From Fidelibacterota bacterium (GTDB lineage Bacteria; Fidelibacterota; Marinisomatia; SCGC-AAA003-L08; TS1B11), in NCBI GenBank assembly GCA_022564085.1, contig JADFMC010000029.1:1-11085 (forward strand): 11,085 nucleotides of DNA, written 5' to 3'. The translations under genes were made by a program, and so were the position numbers. The notes under the pieces are model-generated. The model was not told the DNA's origin. It did not search any database and worked only from the letters and a program-made list of their open reading frames with translations. Below, one piece after another: positions 6,415 through 11,085 of this stretch. Every line of letters starts with the position of its first letter. Position 1 is the first letter of the stretch.

Positions 6415-7538
6415 TAGCGCCCCGCCAGCTCCAGGATATGGTTGCTGATGGTTTCCGAGGCTTCCGGCCGGGCCTGCGCAAGGGAGCGTTTAGCCATTTC
6501 AACCAATTTATTGGGGTCGGAGAACAGATCGCGCACGGTCTCTTCCAGCACGCCAGCCGCCAGTTTCACTTGTGGAACCAGGCGGGCGGCTTTCTTACGC
6601 CTCAGAACCCGGGCATTAAGGGTCTGGTGATCGGCGGCAGCCGTGGGCAGCGGCACCAGCACGGCTGGGCGGCCCAGAGCGGTGAGTTCGGAAATGGTCA
6701 TGGCCCCAGCGCGGCAAATCACCAGGTCCGCGGCCATATAGGCCGCAGCCATATCCTCGATGAAAGGTAGCAGTACCACCGGCACACCGGAATCCACTTC
6801 CCCTTGCAGGCGCTCGAAATCCTTGCGGCCGGTTTGCCATAATAGGGAGAGGCCCATGTCCTCGGTGTAGCGCCGCCAATTTCCCATGAAATGGTTGTTG
6901 AGGGGGGTGCTGCCCTGACTGCCACCCAGGACGAACACCACCGGCTGGTCCAGCGGCAATCCCAGCCGTCGGCGGGCGTCAGCCTGGCTGGGCGGATCGG
7001 TAGCGAAGCGCACCGGGTTCCCGGTGAGCACCCAGCGGTCGGTCTCCAGGTAGGGGGCAGCTTCCTCGTAAGTGAGGCATACCAGGCTGGCTTTCTTTGC
7101 CAGGCGGCGGGTAGTTAAGCCCGGGTAGGAATTCTGCTCCTGCAGCAGCGTGGCCAGTTTCTTGCGCTGGGCGGCCAGCAACGGTATCCCGGCAGCATAG
7201 CCGCCGGTGCCCACTACTACCTGGGGCTTAAAAGAGCGCAAAATCTGCCGGCAGCGCCGATAGGCAATCACAAACCGCCAGGAGAAGGCCAGATTGCGTT
7301 TGATAGCGTCTCCCGAAAAGCCGCGTTGTAGTCCCGTTATGTTCAGGGGATAGAAAATTTCATTCCGCCGGGGCAATACAGTAGCTTCTAAGCCCCATTG
7401 CGACCCGATGAAGCGTATATCGCTCCCCGGTTCCCGTTTGCGCAACCCGTCGGCGATAGCGATGGCGGGATACAAATGGCCTCCCGTGCCACCGCCGGCG
7501 ATGAGCACCCGCAGCTTATTAGGTCCTGGTTCTGGCAT
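6414..7538 (-). CDS. murG: UDP-N-acetylglucosamine--N-acetylmuramyl-(pentapeptide) pyrophosphoryl-undecaprenol GlcNAc transferase MurG
   Basis: MurG is the peripheral inner-membrane GT-B glycosyltransferase (family GT28) that adds GlcNAc to lipid I to make lipid II. The 374-residue product has the N-terminal acceptor-side loop GGGTGGHLYPAIAIAD (15-30), a second glycine loop GTGGYAAGIP (110-119) and LQEQNSYPG (132-140). The C-terminal donor domain has VFVLGGSQGSTPLN (201-214) and RAGAMTISELTALGRPA (276-292), with the DHQTLNA segment (303-309) that binds UDP-GlcNAc. The ATG at 7538 lies 20 nt inside the end of ftsW. A Shine-Dalgarno is weak (GGGGA too far upstream), suggesting coupling to ftsW translation; no better start exists before the first glycine loop. 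Product substrate comes from MraY, encoded in the same cluster. Confidence 0.98.
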   Translation of the reverse strand: MPEPGPNKLRVLIAGGGTGGHLYPAIAIADGLRKREPGSDIRFIGSQWGLEATVLPRRNEIFYPLNITGLQRGFSGDAIKRNLAFSWRFVIAYRRCRQILRSFKPQVVVGTGGYAAGIPLLAAQRKKLATLLQEQNSYPGLTTRRLAKKASLVCLTYEEAAPYLETDRWVLTGNPVRFATDPPSQADARRRLGLPLDQPVVFVLGGSQGSTPLNNHFMGNWRRYTEDMGLSLLWQTGRKDFERLQGEVDSGVPVVLLPFIEDMAAAYMAADLVICRAGAMTISELTALGRPAVLVPLPTAAADHQTLNARVLRRKKAARLVPQVKLAAGVLEETVRDLFSDPNKLVEMAKRSLAQARPEASETISNHILELAGR

Positions 7539-8664
7539 TTACTAGTTGCTGTCCCCAGCGGCGCCGGCTGGCGATCGCTGAAATGTTCAGTAGTATTCCC
7601 AAGCTGATCAAGGTGAACACAATATGGGTACCGCCGTAACTGATGAGCGGCAACGGCACGCCGGTGTTGGGCAGCACTTCGGTCACCACCCCGGTATTCA
7701 CCAGTACGTAGGTCATAAAATTCAGCCCGATCCCCACCGCCAGGAAAAGGCCGAAGCGGTCGGGGGCGTTGCGGGCGGCCACGATGCCCCGTTGGAAGAG
7801 CCAGACGAATGCGGCCAGCAGGAGCAGGGTCCCGATAAAACCCAGTTCCTCACCGATAATGGCGAAGACGAAATCGGTATGGGGGGCGGGCAGGAACAGC
7901 CGTTTTTCCACGCTGTTGCCCAGTCCGCGGCCAATCAATCCTCCGTTACCCAGGCTGATCAGCGATTGGGAAATCTGGTATTCCGCCGCCGGTGAATCCA
8001 GCAGCCCCAGGAATGTTTTGATCCGCACCCGCCGGTAAGGTTCGGCCAGCATCACAGCCGCCATGGTCGGCAGGGCCACCAGCACCAGCCCGAGTAGGTG
8101 CTGCAGCCTCGCGCGGCCGATGAACAGCATGGTGAGCCCCAGCCCCCCGATCAGGGCGGCGGTGGAGAAGTCCGGTTCCAGCACTACCAGGCCCATGACC
8201 AAACAGATAATGAAAACCGGTGGCAGGAAGCCCCGCCGGAAATCGCCCATCAGATCCCCTTTGCGGTCCATGTAGGCGGCCAGATAAATAATCAGGCTCA
8301 AGCGGGCGAAGTCCGAGGGTTGGAATGAAATCGGTCCCAGCGGCAGCCAACGGGCCGTTGCCGAACCGCCGTCCAGCCGGTGATAAATGAGGGTAGTCAG
8401 CAGCAGGGCCATGGACACAAGTAAAATGTAGGGGGCCCAGCGGCGCAGGCGGTGGTAATCGGTGAGGGCGCAGACCAGCAGCAGGCCGCTCCCCAGCAAC
8501 ACCCGCAGCAGTTGCCGCTTGAGGAAGAACATGTGGTCACCGGTCAGATCGGCGGCGGTGTCGGAGCTGGAGCTGTACAGCATCACCAGGCCGGCTCCCA
8601 CCAGGGCGGCGGTCAGCCCGATAATTATGGGATCAAAGCGGTAGGTTCCGGCAGCACTACGCAT
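7519..8664 (-). CDS. ftsW: SEDS-family peptidoglycan glycosyltransferase FtsW
   Basis: FtsW is the septal lipid II polymerase of the SEDS family, working with its class B PBP (FtsI) in the inner membrane. With the start at 8664 the product is 381 residues with about ten membrane helices. Family motifs are LDGGSATARWLPLGPISFQP (97-116), EPDFSTA (163-169), SLGNGGLIGRGLGNS (237-251), HTDFVFAIIGEELGF (262-276) containing the catalytic aspartate D264, and the C-terminal LPNTGVPLPLISYGG (331-345). The open frame extends 47 codons further upstream to 8805, but those encode Pro/Ser/Trp-rich sequence unlike any FtsW N-terminus and would overlap murD by 149 nt. The ATG at 8664 has GGAG at the right spacing and overlaps murD by 8 nt. 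RodA is the main alternative; the dcw position favours FtsW. Confidence 0.97.
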   Translation of the reverse strand: MRSAAGTYRFDPIIIGLTAALVGAGLVMLYSSSSDTAADLTGDHMFFLKRQLLRVLLGSGLLLVCALTDYHRLRRWAPYILLVSMALLLTTLIYHRLDGGSATARWLPLGPISFQPSDFARLSLIIYLAAYMDRKGDLMGDFRRGFLPPVFIICLVMGLVVLEPDFSTAALIGGLGLTMLFIGRARLQHLLGLVLVALPTMAAVMLAEPYRRVRIKTFLGLLDSPAAEYQISQSLISLGNGGLIGRGLGNSVEKRLFLPAPHTDFVFAIIGEELGFIGTLLLLAAFVWLFQRGIVAARNAPDRFGLFLAVGIGLNFMTYVLVNTGVVTEVLPNTGVPLPLISYGGTHIVFTLISLGILLNISAIASRRRWGQQLVNARTRT

Positions 8665-10039
8665 TTTCGATCTCCAGCTGCCTATCCCGCACCAACTGCC
8701 TAAAGGTCTCACCGCGCTGCTCGAAGTCGGTGAACTGGTCGAAGCTGGCACAGGCGGGGGATAGCAGCACCGTGTCACCGGACCGACTGTGGGCCACGGC
8801 CTCACGGACCGCAGCGGCGAAGTCCGCCTCGTAGTGCAACGGCACTATCCCCTGGAACACTTCCGCCATTTGCAGGCCGGCCTGGCCGTAGGTGATCAGT
8901 CGCTTGACCCGTTCCCGCAACAGCCGGGTTAACGGTTCCAAGTCGGTGGCCCCTTTTTCGCTGCCCCCCAGGATCAGAATGATGTTGTCCTCGAAGGTTT
9001 CGAGGGCCGCCTTGGTGGAAGCCGGGTTGGTGGCCTTGGAATCGTTATAATAAGTAACCCCGTTGACGGTACCCACCAGTTCCAGGCGATGGGGCAAGCC
9101 TTTAAACTCCCCGGCAGCCGAAACAATGTCCTGGTCCGTGACCCCCAACAGATGGGCCGTGGTAGCCGCCGCCAGAAAATTAGACAGGTTGTGGGGACCG
9201 GGCAGAGCCAGAGCCTCTACCGCTACCAGGCGCACATCCTGGCGGGTGATCCAGCCGTCCCCAAGCTGGAATAGCGCCTCGGCCAGGGACGATGCGGCGA
9301 AGGGGCGGGCATGTTCCCGGCCGGCCAGGTTGGCGCGGAAGAAGGGATCATCCCAGTTATAGATCATCCACCCGCCGGGGGCTATCCGGTCCGCCAGATT
9401 GAGTTTGGCGCCACCGTAGCTTTTCATATCCGGGTAGCGGTCCAGGTGGTCCGGGGAGAGGTTTAAGAAGACCGCCGCCTGAGCCTCGAAACGGTCCAGG
9501 TGCTCGGCTTGAAAACTGCTGATCTCCACCACATGCACCGGCTGGGCGGGCTTAAGGGTCAACTCCTCGAGTACGTTAGCGGCCAACGGCACGCCGATGT
9601 TGCCGCCCAAAAAGCTGCGCCGGCCCGTAGCGGCCAGCATGCGGTGAATCAAAGTTGTGACGGTGGACTTGCCATTGGACCCGGTGACGGCGATCATGGG
9701 GGCCTCAGTCAGGCGGGCAGCCAGTTCCACCTCGCTGATCACCGGCCGTCCCTCCCTCAGAAAATATTTTACCAGGCTGTGGGAGTCGGGGATGCCGGGG
9801 CTGAGCACCAGGGTGTCGGCGGACATGTCCTCCGGGCTATAACTATCGGTGATGACAGCCACCTCCGGCAGGTCCAGGGCCGCCCGGATACTTTTTTCGC
9901 CCCGGTAATCGTCCACCAGGGTGACTGCGGCGCCCACGGCCTGCAGCAGCCGGCAAGCCGCCAGTCCGCTGCGGGCGGCGCCCAATACCGCCACCTGGGT
10001 ACCGGCCATGGCCTGGGGCAGAGGTGCGGCGCGGTGCAT
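8657..10039 (-). CDS. murD: UDP-N-acetylmuramoyl-L-alanine--D-glutamate ligase MurD
   Basis: MurD is the cytoplasmic ATP-dependent ligase that adds D-glutamate to UDP-MurNAc-L-Ala. The 460-residue product has the N-terminal Rossmann-like domain with VAVLGAARSGLAACRLL (16-32), the central domain with P-loop TGSNGKST (119-126), GGNIGVPLA (145-153), EISSFQ (172-177) and LSPDHLDRY (194-202), with the likely carbamylated lysine in YGGAKLNLADR (K212). The C-terminal domain has PHRLE (316-320), YNDSKATNP (331-339), ILGGSEKGAT (356-365) and LSPACASFDQF (426-436). The EISSFQ plus SPACASFDQF combination is specific to MurD among Mur ligases. The ATG overlaps the mraY stop by one base (TAATG) and has AAGG 7 nt upstream. 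A second ATG at residue 11 is possible but has no comparable ribosome site. Confidence 0.98.
   Translation of the reverse strand: MHRAAPLPQAMAGTQVAVLGAARSGLAACRLLQAVGAAVTLVDDYRGEKSIRAALDLPEVAVITDSYSPEDMSADTLVLSPGIPDSHSLVKYFLREGRPVISEVELAARLTEAPMIAVTGSNGKSTVTTLIHRMLAATGRRSFLGGNIGVPLAANVLEELTLKPAQPVHVVEISSFQAEHLDRFEAQAAVFLNLSPDHLDRYPDMKSYGGAKLNLADRIAPGGWMIYNWDDPFFRANLAGREHARPFAASSLAEALFQLGDGWITRQDVRLVAVEALALPGPHNLSNFLAAATTAHLLGVTDQDIVSAAGEFKGLPHRLELVGTVNGVTYYNDSKATNPASTKAALETFEDNIILILGGSEKGATDLEPLTRLLRERVKRLITYGQAGLQMAEVFQGIVPLHYEADFAAAVREAVAHSRSGDTVLLSPACASFDQFTDFEQRGETFRQLVRDRQLEIENA
8672..8675 (-). promoter_or_regulatory. ribosome binding site deciding the ftsW start
   Basis: GGAG lies 7 nt upstream of the ATG at 8664, within the last codons of murD. 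It supports the 381-residue FtsW over the longer open frame starting at 8805. Confidence 0.7.
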
Positions 10040-11085
10040 TAAAGCACCTTGAACGTGGTTAGGCTCAACAGGGCCATTAGAATTCCCAGGATCCAGAACC
10101 TGACCACCACCCGGCTCTCGGGCCAGCCGGATAGTTCGAAATGATGGTGCAGCGGCGCCATGCGAAATAGGCGGCGGCCTTCGCCCTGGAACCGTTTGGT
10201 GAACTTGAAATACACCACCTGGATAATCACGCTCAGCATCTCGGCCAGGAACATGCCGCCGATGATGGTCAGCAGGATTTCCTGCTTGAGCAGCACAGCC
10301 AAGGTACCCAGGGCCGCGCCCATGGATAGCGAGCCGGTATCACCCATAAAGATTTCCGCCGGTTTGGCATTAAACCATAGAAACCCGATACAGGCCCCCA
10401 GCAGTGCCATGGAGAAAACAAACAGTTCGCCCACACCGGGCAGATAGAAGATGTTCAGGTAGTCGCTGAAGTCCACCCGGCCCGAAACATAGGCGATAGC
10501 GCCGAAGGCCAGGGCCGCAATGGCCATCAGTCCGGTGGCCAACCCGTCGAGGCCGTCGGTGAGGTTGACGGCGTTGGAAGTGGCGGTGATCACGAAGATC
10601 ACCAGGGGAATATAAAACATTCCCAGATCGAACGACCCGTTGGCTATGAAGGGGATGGCTATGGAAGACTTGATTTCCGGGTTGGCGGGCCAGAAATAGA
10701 GCCAGCCCCCGATAACCAATCCCAGGCTGACCTGTCCCGCCAGTTTGTAACGGGCGATGAGCCCACCGGGGTATTTTCGGAAGTCCTTGAGATAGTCGTC
10801 CCACAGCCCGATCAGCCCCATCCACAGCATTGCCAGCAGGGCCATCAGGACGTAAGGCTGGTCCAGGCGGGCCAGCAGCAAGGTGGGTACCAGGACGGCC
10901 AGCAGGATGATCACCCCGCCCATGGTGGGGGTACCTTTTTTGGTCTGGTGGGCTGCAGGCCCCGCCGAGCGGATGTCCTCCCCGATCTGCATGCGGGTGA
11001 ACCAGGCGATGAGCACCGGGGCCACCCAGAATGTGAGTATCAACGCCAACACCGCCGCAGCCGCGCCCCGGACGCTGATATAGCG
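10039..11085 (-). CDS. mraY: phospho-N-acetylmuramoyl-pentapeptide-transferase MraY, 5' end outside the window
   Basis: MraY is the polytopic inner-membrane enzyme transferring phospho-MurNAc-pentapeptide from UDP to undecaprenyl phosphate, making lipid I. The frame is open to the window edge: RYISVRGAAAAVLALIL is the typical end of the first membrane segment, so 348 residues are visible and roughly 15-25 are missing. The GTG at 11052 is internal, not the start. In visible-residue numbering, motifs are HQTKKGTPTMGG (46-57), GLWDDYLKDF with the aspartate pair D96/D97, NAVNLTDGLDGLATG (171-185), AEIFMGDTGSLSMGAALGT (243-261) with D249, and the triple-histidine LHHHFELSGWPE (312-323). All catalytic residues are present. 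It is the most upstream gene visible in the cluster and its stop overlaps murD. Confidence 0.98.
   Translation of the reverse strand, partial: RYISVRGAAAAVLALILTFWVAPVLIAWFTRMQIGEDIRSAGPAAHQTKKGTPTMGGVIILLAVLVPTLLLARLDQPYVLMALLAMLWMGLIGLWDDYLKDFRKYPGGLIARYKLAGQVSLGLVIGGWLYFWPANPEIKSSIAIPFIANGSFDLGMFYIPLVIFVITATSNAVNLTDGLDGLATGLMAIAALAFGAIAYVSGRVDFSDYLNIFYLPGVGELFVFSMALLGACIGFLWFNAKPAEIFMGDTGSLSMGAALGTLAVLLKQEILLTIIGGMFLAEMLSVIIQVVYFKFTKRFQGEGRRLFRMAPLHHHFELSGWPESRVVVRFWILGILMALLSLTTFKVL

Noticed and set aside
11050..11052. GTG as the mraY start
   Set aside because: The frame continues upstream with RYISVRGAAAA, a normal MraY segment, up to the window edge, so the gene is simply cut by the window.
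1..11085. A hidden novel system, mobile element, CRISPR array or tRNA
   Set aside because: Almost all of the window is explained by well-known dcw genes and rpmB; no terminal inverted repeats, transposase, spaced repeats or tRNA-like folds were found by eye.

Overview
The window is a bacterial chromosomal segment dominated by a division and cell wall (dcw) cluster. All of the cluster lies on the minus strand, in transcription order mraY (5' end outside the window) - murD - ftsW - murG - murC - murB - ftsQ - ftsA - ftsZ. It encodes the last cytoplasmic and first membrane steps of peptidoglycan precursor synthesis (MurC, MurD, MurB, MraY, MurG), the SEDS glycosyltransferase FtsW, and the core divisome proteins FtsQ, FtsA and FtsZ. 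The genes are packed extremely tightly. Every junction from mraY to ftsA is an overlap of 1 to 20 nt, three of them of the TAATG type, and the only gap (21 nt) is before ftsZ, which has its own strong Shine-Dalgarno sequence. ftsZ is the last gene and is followed 30 nt later by a strong terminator hairpin.

Convergent to the cluster, on the plus strand, is a single-gene unit for ribosomal protein L28 (rpmB, 419-655) with a plausible promoter and a 12-bp palindrome in its leader. rpmB and ftsZ share one terminator hairpin that has U-rich tails on both sides. At the extreme left edge, on the minus strand, is the incomplete C-terminal part of an SRPBCC/AHSA1-like (START-superfamily) protein. Its usual N-terminal part is not present and AT-rich repetitive DNA stands in its place.

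Organism: a GC-rich, Gram-negative-type bacterium with standard genetic code and AGGAG-type ribosome binding sites. L28 lacks the zinc cysteines and reads like Bacteroidetes-type L28. MurC carries the EADEFDRSFL variant common in Bacteroidetes and relatives. MraY has the FCB-like stretch around its TDGLDG motif. I infer a member of the FCB superphylum or a neighbouring uncultured phylum (Marinimicrobia-like lineages come to mind), but I cannot fix the phylum without a search.

I see no mobile element, CRISPR array, tRNA or rRNA, and no evidence of an undescribed system. This is a core housekeeping region. The points worth a second look are the apparently decapitated SRPBCC gene beside an AT-rich repeat, the palindromic rpmB leader, the gapless translationally coupled gene chain, the position of murB without ddl, and an unusual FtsZ C-terminal extension.
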